From the NCBI RefSeq assembly GCF_007990755.1, contig NZ_BJXA01000009.1:62001-126000 (forward strand): 64,000 nucleotides of DNA, written 5' to 3'. Of this stretch, positions 1-7,185 are shown in pieces. Origin of the DNA: Nocardia ninae NBRC 108245. GTDB taxonomy: Bacteria > Actinomycetota > Actinomycetes > Mycobacteriales > Mycobacteriaceae. The notes below the pieces were generated by a model, which saw only the letters and a list, made by a program, of their open reading frames with translations, was not told where the DNA came from and made no database searches. The first letter of the stretch is position 1. The number at the start of each line of letters is the position of its first letter. Made by a program: the position numbers and the translations under genes.

Positions 1-68
1 ATCAGCGGCGCGCAGAGCGACTTAGTTGGGACTTAGTCGGGAGTACAGCCAGATGGGCAGCACTCCAC

Positions 69-89
69 TGAGGCCGAAAATCGGCCTCA
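69..89 (-). terminator. hairpin downstream of tRNA-Thr
   Basis: A perfect 9-bp inverted repeat (TGAGGCCGA / TCGGCCTCA) with a 3-base loop lies about 10 bases beyond the 3' end of the tRNA-Thr. There is no long T tract, so it may be a 3'-end processing or weak terminator structure. Confidence 0.5.
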
Positions 90-99
90 ACTGGGTGTA

Positions 100-175
100 T
101 GGAGCCGCCTGCGAGAATCGAACTCGCGACCTTTTCATTACGAGTGAAGCGCTCTACCGACTGAGCTAAGGCGGC
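100..175 (-). tRNA. tRNA-Thr (anticodon CGU), CCA encoded
   Basis: Full cloverleaf on the minus strand: acceptor GCCGCCT/AGGCGGC, D arm with GGTAGAGC, anticodon loop CTCGTAA (anticodon CGU), T arm GCGAG-TTCGATT-CTCGC, then discriminator T and an encoded CCA at 100-102. The first anticodon-stem pair is a C-A mismatch. Unlike the phage cluster at 32-33 kb it looks like a normal chromosomal tRNA, so it could mark an integration site or host DNA at the window edge. That is inference; no duplicated core sequence was found. Confidence 0.93.
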
Positions 176-646
176 GTGCCTTTCGGCGTGGCGAGTCTAT
201 CGTCTCGGGGGGTGGATCGCGAAAACGAGTGGTCACCAGCCCCAACAGGCGACCCTACTGCGACCGAGCACCGTCTCAACGGACTACTCAGGCACCACAC
301 AGAGCCGACTGTTTCCGACCAAAATCCAGCCTGCCGGATCGTTTCGGCAAAAAGTCGGCAAAACAGGGATGGGCCACTGCTTCATGCCAGGGATAGCGAG
401 ACGTTCGCTAAGTCCGCCACGCTCCGGCGCACGCTTCGGATCGACATCGCTCTGACCTGGCGTTTTACGGACAGTGACCGAGGCTGATCACGTTGACCTC
501 TGCACATTCGCGTGTTCAGATCGAGTCGATAGCAACCCGGTTCGACGGATCTTGTCCATCCGCAGAACCACAACGAAATCAAAATGCCCCTCAGCGGATC
601 TTGTCCATCCGCCAAGGGGCTGCCAGGAAGATAGGAGCTTCCCGAC
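176..646. other. 470-bp stretch without a convincing gene
   Basis: The open frames here are short, lack ribosome binding sites and have unlikely composition. The stretch holds the repeated hairpin at 546-620 and ends with the ribosome binding site (ATAGGAG, 631-637) of the following membrane-protein gene. I see no clear promoter. Confidence 0.6.
546..620 (+). repeat. duplicated hairpin with identical loop CTTGTCC
   Basis: CGGAT-CTTGTCC-ATCCG at 546-562 recurs at 594-612 as GCGGAT-CTTGTCC-ATCCGC. The second copy is embedded in a longer stem, GCCCCT (586-591) with AGGGGC (615-620), separated by CA on both sides. The second hairpin ends 11 bases before the ribosome binding site of the next gene. 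Identical loop and inner stem in two copies suggest a protein-binding RNA or DNA site rather than a plain terminator. Confidence 0.6.
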
Positions 647-1498
647 GTGACGAGTATCGCAGAGCTGGTGCCGCGCAAGCGAACCAAGCACGCTCCCTAC
701 GACCCGTTCGGCCCTGATCTCAACCTCGACAAGCTGTTGTTAGACGCGCAGAGCCGTGTGGCGACGCAGCACTCCGAGGCGCTAACCGAAGCACGCTCCA
801 ACGACGAGATCCGCCGACGCCGTGAGGTCGCCGATGAGATCCGTGGATTGGACATCGAAGACGAGCTGGCAGGGGCTCGGGCTCGCTATGCCACAGCCCA
901 GTCCAGCCGTCGCGCCGCCGAACGACGGCACCGCCGGATGGTCACCGAAGCCGAGTGGCATGCCGACGCTGTCGCCGCTCGGCAACGCGCCACCAGCGAG
1001 TCCGCGCAGATTGCCGACACCCATCGCACGTCGACATGGATCTCCCGCGCGCTGATCGGCGTCATCGCCGCAGGCGTCGTGTGGGGCGCGGTCAACGTGC
1101 AGCACAACATGACGACCGGCGTTCCGATGTCGGACCCGCGCTTCTGGCTAGCGTTCCTCTACGAGCCTCTCGTCACCATCCCCCTGATTGTGGTGATGGT
1201 CACAGCGGCGACCGCTGCTCGTCGTGGCCGCCCGGTCAACAAACGCCAGATCATCAGTCTCGAAGTCGGCCTGCTGCTGCTGACCCTCGTCCTCAACGTC
1301 GGCCCGCACGTCATGTCCGCGAACTGGCACACCGCGATCGAATATGGCGTCGCACCGATCATGATCGCGGCAGTTGTATGGCTGCACTCGTGGACTTCGG
1401 GCACCTTCGCCGACCTCATCGCCATCGGGCCTTCGACTGATACCGACGTAGCCGAGGTACGTCCCACAGATCTGGTCGCAGTCGACACCGCAGCTTGA
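647..1498 (+). CDS. four-helix membrane protein, DUF2637/SpdB-like
   Basis: 283 residues from a GTG start with ATAGGAG 9 bases upstream. The first ~130 residues are hydrophilic and rich in Arg and Glu, with coiled-coil character. Then come four hydrophobic segments (roughly residues 132-150, 170-192, 204-224 and 234-252). The spacing and the short charged link after helix two resemble the DUF2637 domain of actinobacterial plasmid-spread (SpdB-type) proteins and phage relatives. The role is unproven; a membrane partner in conjugal or intercellular DNA transfer is the family precedent. The assignment rests on topology and general resemblance only. Confidence 0.5.
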   Translation: MTSIAELVPRKRTKHAPYDPFGPDLNLDKLLLDAQSRVATQHSEALTEARSNDEIRRRREVADEIRGLDIEDELAGARARYATAQSSRRAAERRHRRMVTEAEWHADAVAARQRATSESAQIADTHRTSTWISRALIGVIAAGVVWGAVNVQHNMTTGVPMSDPRFWLAFLYEPLVTIPLIVVMVTAATAARRGRPVNKRQIISLEVGLLLLTLVLNVGPHVMSANWHTAIEYGVAPIMIAAVVWLHSWTSGTFADLIAIGPSTDTDVAEVRPTDLVAVDTAA

Positions 1499-1772
1499 CT
1501 GCGCCCGGCCGGTCACTCCAGCCCGACAACTGAACAGGGGTTTGCGGAGCGTTCTGGCCGTGGTGGGCGACTGATAATGTCGGATGTTGCCGGGGCATTC
1601 TCCCCTTCGCCTCGGTCCGTCGAAGACTCGCACGGTCCTCGACGGACCTTCTGGGGAACTTATGATGATGCGCCTGCCCGATTACCCGGTTTGGGACATC
1701 GACGCCGGGGGCTTCGGCCCCCGGCGAACCCCCTTACCGCCCGCCCGCCCGGCCGATCACCACCACCGTGAA
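1499..1772. other. intergenic region with one ACAACTGAACA element
   Basis: Contains ACAACTGAACA at 1526-1536 followed directly by GGGG, the plus-strand version of the element found before many late genes. After it there is only a 10-codon TTG frame. A further start with GGGGAA upstream (ATG ATG ATG near 1662) opens a frame that runs antisense through the next gene, and I do not accept it. Confidence 0.4.
1703..1726 (-). terminator. GC-rich tetraloop hairpin
   Basis: Perfect 10-bp stem CGCCGGGGGC / GCCCCCGGCG closed by a TTCG tetraloop. It lies 47 bases past the stop of the small minus-strand gene at 1773-1946, which it probably terminates. Confidence 0.6.
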
Positions 1773-1946
1773 CTACAGGCCCATAACTGGCTCGTCGCCC
1801 GAAGATCGGCCAGCGCGTTCGAAGACTTCGGCCAGACCAGGTTCGATGTCGAGAACGTGGCGGAGCCTCTCCTCCAACGATCGATGCTGGTCTTCAAGCC
1901 ACTTCATGACCGCCTGATCCTTCGGCACGCTTCCCGGCTCGTCCAT
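1773..1946 (-). CDS. hypothetical small protein (57 aa)
   Basis: ATG start with GGAAGGAG about 9 bases upstream. The 57-residue product is charged and helical (WLEDQHRSLEERLRHVLD in the middle). No family is recognised. It is divergent from the gene at 2073 and shares with it a 127-bp promoter region. The strong ribosome binding site and the hairpin after the stop support it as real. Confidence 0.6.
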   Translation of the reverse strand: MDEPGSVPKDQAVMKWLEDQHRSLEERLRHVLDIEPGLAEVFERAGRSSGDEPVMGL

Positions 1947-1987
1947 GGTGTGTCTCCTTCCGCCTCCGTGATGGAGGTCCGTTCGGT

Positions 1988-2005
1988 CTCTACATATAGG
2001 TAGAG
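1988..2005. promoter_or_regulatory. operator-like inverted repeat in divergent promoter region
   Basis: CTCTAC-N6-GTAGAG with an AT-rich centre (ATATAG) lies between the divergent genes 1773-1946 and 2073-2429. The spacer could be part of a -10 box for either direction. This is a candidate operator for a small repressor. Confidence 0.35.
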
Positions 2006-2072
2006 GCAGAAATCCGCCCGACCGTGCACCTTCTAGCGGTAAAAAGACACGATTGATAGGAGTTGAGGAAGC

Positions 2073-2429
2073 GTGACGCCGGGCGATTCGAACCCACAGT
2101 CAGCAGACGGCTTGCCCATGTTGGTCGGTGCCGCCGCCGACATCGACGTAGCTCGGCAGATTCGCGCAAACAAGTTGGCTCTGCTGGATATGGTCGCAGA
2201 TCGGATAGCGAAGGCCGACGCATCCGGCGGCCCGAGCAGTCCGAGTGCCGCTCAACTTGTGCCGTGGTTTCGCCGAGTGTTCTTGGACCAAAAGGACCCC
2301 CGCGAGTGGATTGCGGTGGGCGAGCTGCCGCCGAACGCGATATTCCATCGCTGGATCACGGCCACTGAGATCGACGATCTGATCGCCGAGTACGGGGTGT
2401 ATTCGATCCCTTACTGGTTCGAGCGTTAG
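2073..2429 (+). CDS. hypothetical protein (118 aa)
   Basis: GTG start with AGGAG about 10 bases upstream. Mixed alpha/beta composition, with W-F-R-R near residue 65 and an aromatic C-terminal end (YWFER). No family is recognised. The first ~15 residues read like translated tRNA (D-S-N-P-Q), so the true start could be the ATG at 2118, though that has no ribosome binding site. Confidence 0.55.
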   Translation: MTPGDSNPQSADGLPMLVGAAADIDVARQIRANKLALLDMVADRIAKADASGGPSSPSAAQLVPWFRRVFLDQKDPREWIAVGELPPNAIFHRWITATEIDDLIAEYGVYSIPYWFER

Positions 2430-2483
2430 CAGACAACGGCATGGTTGATCTGACAAGATCCTTCACGGAGAGGGAGGATTATC

Positions 2484-2927
2484 ATGCGTTACAGCGCTGT
2501 TGGGGCTTGTCTAGCTGTCGGTGTCGCCCTGCTGGGTGGTGGCTGTTCGTCGAGTGAAGCGGCGGCATCGACGACGTTCACGGTGACCGGGAACTATGAG
2601 AACCGGGAGGTCAGCATCAACGATCTGGACTTCCCGGCTGCGGCTGCTGCGCAAGGTATCGGCTGCTCAGGATTTCGGTCGTCACCGATCCGCGAGGGCG
2701 CGCCGATCGAGGCAGTGAACGACAAGGGCGAGGTGGTCGCGACCGGCAAGTTCGGTTCAGGTCGTTGGCAGACCGGTAGGCCAGGATGTGTGTTTCCGTT
2801 CGAGATCACCAAGGTTCCTGCCGGACTGAAGGAGTACCGCGTGGTGGTGGGTAAGCAGGCCAACAACGGCCCATACAGTCAGCTGCAAGTACAGAGTCAG
2901 CTGAGCTTGATCTGGAAGGCGCGCTGA
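2484..2927 (+). CDS. lipoprotein (147 aa)
   Basis: ATG with GAGGGAGGA upstream. The N-terminus is a type II signal peptide: Met-Arg, a hydrophobic core, then lipobox L-G-G-G-C with Cys at about residue 21, so the mature protein should be lipid-anchored outside the membrane. The mature part (~126 residues) is predicted mostly beta and contains C-S-G-F and P-G-C-V-F, two cysteines that could form a disulfide. The function is unknown; phage lipoproteins are sometimes superinfection-exclusion factors, but nothing here shows that. Confidence 0.75.
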   Translation: MRYSAVGACLAVGVALLGGGCSSSEAAASTTFTVTGNYENREVSINDLDFPAAAAAQGIGCSGFRSSPIREGAPIEAVNDKGEVVATGKFGSGRWQTGRPGCVFPFEITKVPAGLKEYRVVVGKQANNGPYSQLQVQSQLSLIWKAR

Positions 2928-2928
2928 C

Positions 2929-2991
2929 ATGACGACGATGGTCACATCTTTCTGCCACCTGCGGGACGAGCCAGATCGGTCGGGATGTTGA
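2929..2991 (+). CDS. possible 20-residue leader peptide
   Basis: An ATG two bases after the lipoprotein stop opens a 20-codon frame whose TGA overlaps the ATG of the next gene (TGATG at 2989-2993). This layout would let translation pass from the lipoprotein to the next gene by termination-reinitiation. No ribosome binding site of its own is visible, so it is a weak call. Confidence 0.25.
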   Translation: MTTMVTSFCHLRDEPDRSGC

Positions 2992-3209
2992 TGGACGAGC
3001 AGACGCGAAAGATGTTGCGCGAGACCGTGTACTCGGTTCCGATGACGATTCGTGGGGTGTCGCACATGACCGGCTTTGTGTGTCCCGAGTGTCAGCGGTT
3101 CATCGAGTTCTATCCGGACACCCAAGAGCAGCGACGGGTCAACCCGCACTACGAAGACGGCTCCCGAGTGCTGTGCCCGTCGTCGGATGTAGTGGTGATT
3201 GACGCGTGA
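2991..3209 (+). CDS. small CxxC protein (72 aa)
   Basis: Contains C-P-E-C near residue 32 and one more Cys near the C-terminus, so one half of a zinc ribbon is visible. I chose the ATG at 2991 because it overlaps the stop of the tiny upstream frame; an in-frame ATG at 2985 is the alternative. No strong ribosome binding site is present. Function unknown. Confidence 0.45.
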   Translation: MDEQTRKMLRETVYSVPMTIRGVSHMTGFVCPECQRFIEFYPDTQEQRRVNPHYEDGSRVLCPSSDVVVIDA

Positions 3210-3428
3210 AAGCCCGCTAGAGCCGCAACGTCTACTACTCGCCGCCGGTCTGACGCTTCGAATGTTTCGTGCGGCGTTGGTATCGCTTTGCGTTGGGTAT
3301 CGGTGTCGCGGCGGCGCTGCGCCGAAGCTCGTGACGGCGTCTCCATGCGGCAAGGTCTGCGCGCTCGTCGTTGTGCCGACTTTGCACGCGCTGGCGTGGC
3401 TGTGCGGTCACGATATTCCTCTGTCTGA
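3210..3428. other. convergent intergenic region
   Basis: Lies between the last rightward gene and the leftmost late gene. A TTG-started frame (3199-3432) covers it and has a hydrophobic stretch, but it has no ribosome binding site and runs into the tail gene. No clear terminator hairpin is seen. Confidence 0.35.
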
Positions 3429-4391
3429 CTAGGCGATTGACAGGTAGGTGTTCGTTCCGGCGGCGACTTCGGGTTGGAACAGATCGCCGGAGTTCGACGA
3501 GATCTCCACTGTCACAACGCTTCCGTTGCTCACGTTGCGGTTGATCGTCGCAGTGAGAGGCGATGTCTCTATTGGTGTCGTCGTAACAACCACTGCGCCA
3601 TCAACTTTGATGCGTATCTGCATTGTTGCGCGGAACCCGACCTGGCCCGACCACGGGATGTTCGCGGTCAACACGGCGTTGGCTTTGCCGCCGTTCACGA
3701 CCAAGCCGTGGTTGTTCACGGTCGAGCCAGCTTGGGGGGTCCAGTTCGGAATCTGGGTCCAGGCGGCGGTACTCGATTTGAACGTACCGTTTTTGTTCAT
3801 TCGTGACGGGGTGAACAGGGTGCTGGTCGCTGACAGTGTTCCACTCATGGCGAGGCCCGCGAGCGCGCGTGGTCGGGCTTTGGTCGTGAGTGCGCCGGAG
3901 CCATCGTTTCGGGCACCGCTCAACCCTGCGATGAGTGCGGTAAAGGTGCCCGTGCTGGTTTGAGCCGCGCTGACGTAGACGCGGGCGAGAACATCCAGTG
4001 CAGGGCTCGGTGCGAATCCTGAGACCGTGCGTGCGCGACCAGCAGCAGAGAACTCACCTGTCGCCGCCAGCGCTGCGTGAGAGGCAGCAGTGGCGGCCAC
4101 CATCCATCCGCTGCCCGCAGCCTGAGCGACTGCACGCGCGCTCGCCTGTCCGGCGATTACACCAGCCCCCGCCAGTTGGGCAGCAGCCTCTGCGGCCGAC
4201 GCCGCTGTCAGCCGGGCGTAGCCCTGGAAGATCGCTGCAGTTTCCGGCGGATAGAACGGAATGTCGTCATCGTCCATGGCCGTGACGGTGCCGATCGGCG
4301 GGTCGGCCAACTGCCAGGTGCCTTGCGGAGGCTCAGCGACCATGTCGAGGGGCGAGGGGGATTCGGCGGTGAGTCCGTGGGCTGGTGTCAT
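3429..4391 (-). CDS. putative tail fibre protein, paralogue of the upstream gene
   Basis: 320 residues; TAGGTG precedes the ATG. Residues ~20-65 match residues ~5-55 of the upstream protein (pattern EPP-G---ADPPIGT-T-MD---IP-Y-PE--A-F-GY-RL-AASA). The middle is Ala/Ser-rich and low in complexity. The C-terminal ~115 residues are beta-rich (N-W-T-P-Q-A-G, T-I-N-R-N-V-S), like a jelly-roll adhesin. The last gene of the late operon and a variable end domain suggest a receptor-binding or fibre role; that is inference from position and composition. Confidence 0.6.
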   Translation of the reverse strand: MTPAHGLTAESPSPLDMVAEPPQGTWQLADPPIGTVTAMDDDDIPFYPPETAAIFQGYARLTAASAAEAAAQLAGAGVIAGQASARAVAQAAGSGWMVAATAASHAALAATGEFSAAGRARTVSGFAPSPALDVLARVYVSAAQTSTGTFTALIAGLSGARNDGSGALTTKARPRALAGLAMSGTLSATSTLFTPSRMNKNGTFKSSTAAWTQIPNWTPQAGSTVNNHGLVVNGGKANAVLTANIPWSGQVGFRATMQIRIKVDGAVVVTTTPIETSPLTATINRNVSNGSVVTVEISSNSGDLFQPEVAAGTNTYLSIA

Positions 4392-4399
4392 CTGTTCAC

Positions 4400-5548
4400 C
4401 TACACATCTGCTGCCGACCAGTCGTCAACACACCACGACGCCAGGTCATAGTTGCCGTTGCTGATCTTGCGAGCCCGCACAAAGAGCGCAGTCTTGCGGT
4501 AGTCGGGTCCGGTCGGGACGGCTCGGGGTACGGCGGTATCGGCCCACTGGCATCGTTGGATGCCGTTGACGTAGGCGGTGTAGGTGTTTCCGACTGCTGT
4601 GAGGCGTAGGCGCGATCCGGCTGCAATGGTGAGCCCTGTGGTCTTCTTGCGTTCGGTCCGTGTGCCATCGGCATTCCACGAGTAGATCGAAACCTGGTCA
4701 TCCCACATGTGGGCAGTGACGCCACTCCCACCCGGCCACAGCTTGAATCGCACGCCGACGCCCATCTCCAGCTCATTGGCATCCAGGACGACTTCAAGGC
4801 CGTTAACCGGGACGACCGCCTTTGCTGACACGTCGTGGTCGTCGGTGCCGAGTCGTTGATTCGGGAAACCCCAGTAGGTGTTGACGACGTTCGTGCTCTG
4901 TTCGTCAGGCTGGCCAGCGACGTTGTTGAAGATGACGAGGAACAGCCCGGTGCCTTGTTCGTAGCTGCCGCCGAGTGGGCCGTTGGCGCGATTGAAGTTG
5001 TCGGAGATCGAGACCTTCGTGCTACCGGCCAGCGTTGAGCTGCTCGCGAGGAGTGCAGACGCTTGCGGGCGATCGGCAGCCGTCAGCGAGCTAGCGCCGG
5101 TGAAGCGGGCGATACTGCTCGGGCGCGCCAGCGGGATGAAACGGGCATCTACGGAGTGCGGGTCGTGGCTGTAAACGGCTGTGCTGGCGTTAATTTGGGC
5201 GTCGGTGTGCGCTCGGGCGACGGGGTCGGCATTCGATGTCGCGTGCAGGCTGCCTGATGCCGCCGGGTTCAGGAACGATGCGGCGGTGGCCGCGATCATC
5301 CACCCTTCGGCCTGGGGTCGAATCGACGACGCGACCGACGCCAGACCATCCATCGACGCCGCGACCGCGAACGGGGCTGCAGCGCGCACTGCCGATGCGG
5401 GCTTGAGGCGCGGGTAGCCCGCGAACACAGCGGTGCACTCTGGCGCATAGGGCGGAATCAGGCTGGCGTCCATGAGTGTGGTGGTGCCGACCGGCGGATC
5501 ACCGATCGACTCGGCTCCGGTGGGCGGCTCCTGGGCTGCCCAGTCCAT
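4400..5548 (-). CDS. putative tail fibre protein with lectin-like C-terminus
   Basis: 382 residues. The ATG at 5548 overlaps the upstream stop (TGATG). Residues ~5-55 are shared with the next gene, a long Ala/Ser-rich stalk follows, and from ~residue 190 the sequence S-D-N-F-N-R-A-N-G-P-L-G-G opens a beta-sandwich of the concanavalin/LamG type, with W-P-G-G-S-G and Y-V-N-G-I-Q further on. This fits a carbohydrate-binding tail tip or fibre. The start is set by the overlap with 5548-5910. Confidence 0.65.
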   Translation of the reverse strand: MDWAAQEPPTGAESIGDPPVGTTTLMDASLIPPYAPECTAVFAGYPRLKPASAVRAAAPFAVAASMDGLASVASSIRPQAEGWMIAATAASFLNPAASGSLHATSNADPVARAHTDAQINASTAVYSHDPHSVDARFIPLARPSSIARFTGASSLTAADRPQASALLASSSTLAGSTKVSISDNFNRANGPLGGSYEQGTGLFLVIFNNVAGQPDEQSTNVVNTYWGFPNQRLGTDDHDVSAKAVVPVNGLEVVLDANELEMGVGVRFKLWPGGSGVTAHMWDDQVSIYSWNADGTRTERKKTTGLTIAAGSRLRLTAVGNTYTAYVNGIQRCQWADTAVPRAVPTGPDYRKTALFVRARKISNGNYDLASWCVDDWSAADV

Positions 5549-5910
5549 CAGGAGACCGTGAAAACCGGTGTGACAGTGACCGGTCCAGCGCCACCGAGAT
5601 TCTGTGTCGGGTTCAGCGGGCACTTGTCGATGAACACACCGCCGGTCTTGGCCGTCCACAGTGATGCGTGGGTGACGGGGCCGCCGGGGGTATTCACCGT
5701 TGTGGGCGGGCCGGAGATGGTGCCGCCCGTGCCGCTGGTCCAGGTGAATTCGACCCGCTCGTATACGGGAGATCCGCCGGACAGTTCGGCGAGCGCCCCG
5801 GCGTCGCCGGGGTCTGCACTGTGCAGACCGAGCCACGCTTTGCCCGACGCACCGATGGCCTTGTAGGCATCCGCCAGGATCTGACGGGTTGCTGCTGACG
5901 CAATAGGCAT
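5548..5910 (-). CDS. small tail protein (120 aa)
   Basis: Begins M-P-I-A-S-A-A-T-R and contains W-L-G-L-H-S-A-D-P-G-D-A-G, then beta-rich sequence with many Gly and Thr. This architecture is common in small minor tail proteins encoded next to fibres in actinobacteriophages. The start is preceded by AGGAAG and by two copies of the ACAACTGAATA element. It is coupled to the next gene by TGATG. Confidence 0.6.
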   Translation of the reverse strand: MPIASAATRQILADAYKAIGASGKAWLGLHSADPGDAGALAELSGGSPVYERVEFTWTSGTGGTISGPPTTVNTPGGPVTHASLWTAKTGGVFIDKCPLNPTQNLGGAGPVTVTPVFTVS

Positions 5911-5923
5911 GAGCTGTCTTCCT

Positions 5924-5948
5924 TATTCAGTTGTGTGTATTCAGTTGT
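5924..5948 (-). repeat. two ACAACTGAATA elements before a late gene
   Basis: Copies at 5924-5934 and 5938-5948, minus-strand sense; the proximal one is followed by AGGAAG and the ATG at 5910. Other copies in transcription sense: 6299-6309, 7931-7941, 13067-13077, 13081-13091 (AAAACTGAATA), 20600-20610 (ACAATTGAATT), 21484-21494, 21496-21506, 22509-22519, 22521-22531, 24682-24692, 25851-25861 (ACAACTTAATA), 27069-27079 (AAAACTGAATA), 31898-31908 (ACAACTTAATA), 59213-59223, and on the plus strand 1526-1536 and partial copies at 42050-42060 and 43791-43801. Confidence 0.8.
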
Positions 5949-5954
5949 GTCGCA

Positions 5955-6284
5955 TCACTGTTGGCGAGATACATCGCCGACGAACCAGCAGTGATCCAAA
6001 GGCGGGACTTCGGGATAGGCGACGTAGATTCGATAGTGGGCGCGGTCTGGAATGGCGTCGATCTGAGTCGATTCGACTTTCCATTCAGCTCGATCGGGAT
6101 AGACCGTCGCCGAGAATTGCCCGATGGACTGGGTGGTATTGGTCTTCCCTGGTGGATAGAACCGCAATACGATCGTCGTCCCGGAGGGGAACGTACGGTT
6201 CGTCGGCAAGCGGATCGTGTGCACGAAATCCGCTTCGAGAGTGAGGATCAGCTTCTCCCGAATGGGTGCGCGGCCAATCGCCAT
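5955..6284 (-). CDS. phage tail-region protein (109 aa)
   Basis: ATG at 6284 is preceded by CAGGAG, which itself directly follows an ACAACTGAATA element. The product is beta-rich (F-V-H-T-I-R-L-P-T, T-T-I-V-L-R-F-Y-P-P-G) and looks like a small jelly-roll or baseplate-type protein. A longer in-frame reading upstream would swallow the element and the ribosome binding site, so I reject it. Function unknown beyond tail location. Confidence 0.55.
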   Translation of the reverse strand: MAIGRAPIREKLILTLEADFVHTIRLPTNRTFPSGTTIVLRFYPPGKTNTTQSIGQFSATVYPDRAEWKVESTQIDAIPDRAHYRIYVAYPEVPPLDHCWFVGDVSRQQ

Positions 6285-6318
6285 CGTCACCGCTCCTGTA
6301 TTCAGTTGTGGTTTTCGG

Positions 6319-7185
6319 TTATCCGAGGTTGCCGCCGTTCGGCACAGTCGGGGTGTAATAGTTGTTCTGCACATCCCGCGACCAGCGCGAGGCAATGAGC
6401 CCGCTGGATTTGGTGCCGCCGCTCAATTTGCACGTCGCGCTGGCGAAGGTGCCGGTGGCGATCGGCTCATACCGCATGGTCAGCCGGACGTAAGCCCAAT
6501 GGTCAGGCGCTGCGGGATCATCAACGGGGGGCATGTTTTCCAGCACGAAGGTGTGGTTGAACGCCGTGGTTGCAGGATTGTTGACGACCGAGAGGACACC
6601 AGCGCCGTAGACCGCGACGTTGGGCAGAGTGTCGCAGGCTCGCACGGTGAGATGCTGGCCTTGCGCATTCATCACTTCCAGCCAGAATTTCGGCGCGATC
6701 GGATCGTAGGACGTGAGCACCGTGAAATACGGCGGGCTGATGATCGGGATGATCGTCTGATTGAGCGTGTAACCCGATAGCGTTGCCTGCGCGTCGATTC
6801 GCCACAAGCCGCCCGCTTTCAGCACTAGCCTGCCGTCCTCGGTGACATCAGCCTTCTTGTTAGGGCCGAGCTTGCCATTGAACGGGATCATCACAGTCGT
6901 CGAGGGCGACACAGTCCAGTTCTGCCCCATGAACGCCGAGGCGAATCCATCGATATCTTTGATCAGCTCAAGTCGTTGACTCTGTGCGTTCTGCCCGTTG
7001 ATGACGTACGCGAGTCGGTCAGAGTTGTTCTGCCACTGATCTTTCCACTCGACCTGCGCTTCCTTGAACGAGGCGAGGTCGCGATTGTTGATCGCTGTCT
7101 TGACCGACTGCTGTGTTTGGTCGGAGCCGTACTTGTCACCGACGACGTAGGCGCTGTCCGGCCGTGGCTGATGCGGGGTTGTCAT
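6319..7185 (-). CDS. putative minor tail protein, paralogue of 7182-7919
   Basis: 288 residues; the ATG overlaps the upstream stop by ATGA. The N-terminus (M-T-T-P...S-A-Y-V-V-G-D-K-Y-G-S-D) and the last ten residues (P-T-V-P-N-G-G-N-L-G) are nearly identical to the ends of the upstream protein. The region between has a short coiled coil (residues ~30-75) and then a beta-sandwich (G-G-L-W-R-I-D-A-Q-A-T near 140). It probably arose by duplication of a fibre or chaperone-like gene and then diverged in the exposed part. Confidence 0.6.
   Translation of the reverse strand: MTTPHQPRPDSAYVVGDKYGSDQTQQSVKTAINNRDLASFKEAQVEWKDQWQNNSDRLAYVINGQNAQSQRLELIKDIDGFASAFMGQNWTVSPSTTVMIPFNGKLGPNKKADVTEDGRLVLKAGGLWRIDAQATLSGYTLNQTIIPIISPPYFTVLTSYDPIAPKFWLEVMNAQGQHLTVRACDTLPNVAVYGAGVLSVVNNPATTAFNHTFVLENMPPVDDPAAPDHWAYVRLTMRYEPIATGTFASATCKLSGGTKSSGLIASRWSRDVQNNYYTPTVPNGGNLG

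Noticed and set aside
1584-2003. 139-residue plus-strand frame
   Set aside because: It runs through a terminator hairpin and antisense to the small gene at 1773-1946, which has a better ribosome binding site and composition.
2075-2110. Possible 3' half of a tRNA (T arm GGG-TTCGAATC-GCCC and a following stem) on the minus strand, a candidate att core
   Set aside because: No matching acceptor 5' strand or anticodon arm is nearby and the T stem is imperfect, so it may be chance or a decayed tRNA.
3199-3432. 77-residue plus-strand frame with a hydrophobic stretch
   Set aside because: TTG start without a ribosome binding site and overlap with genes on both sides.
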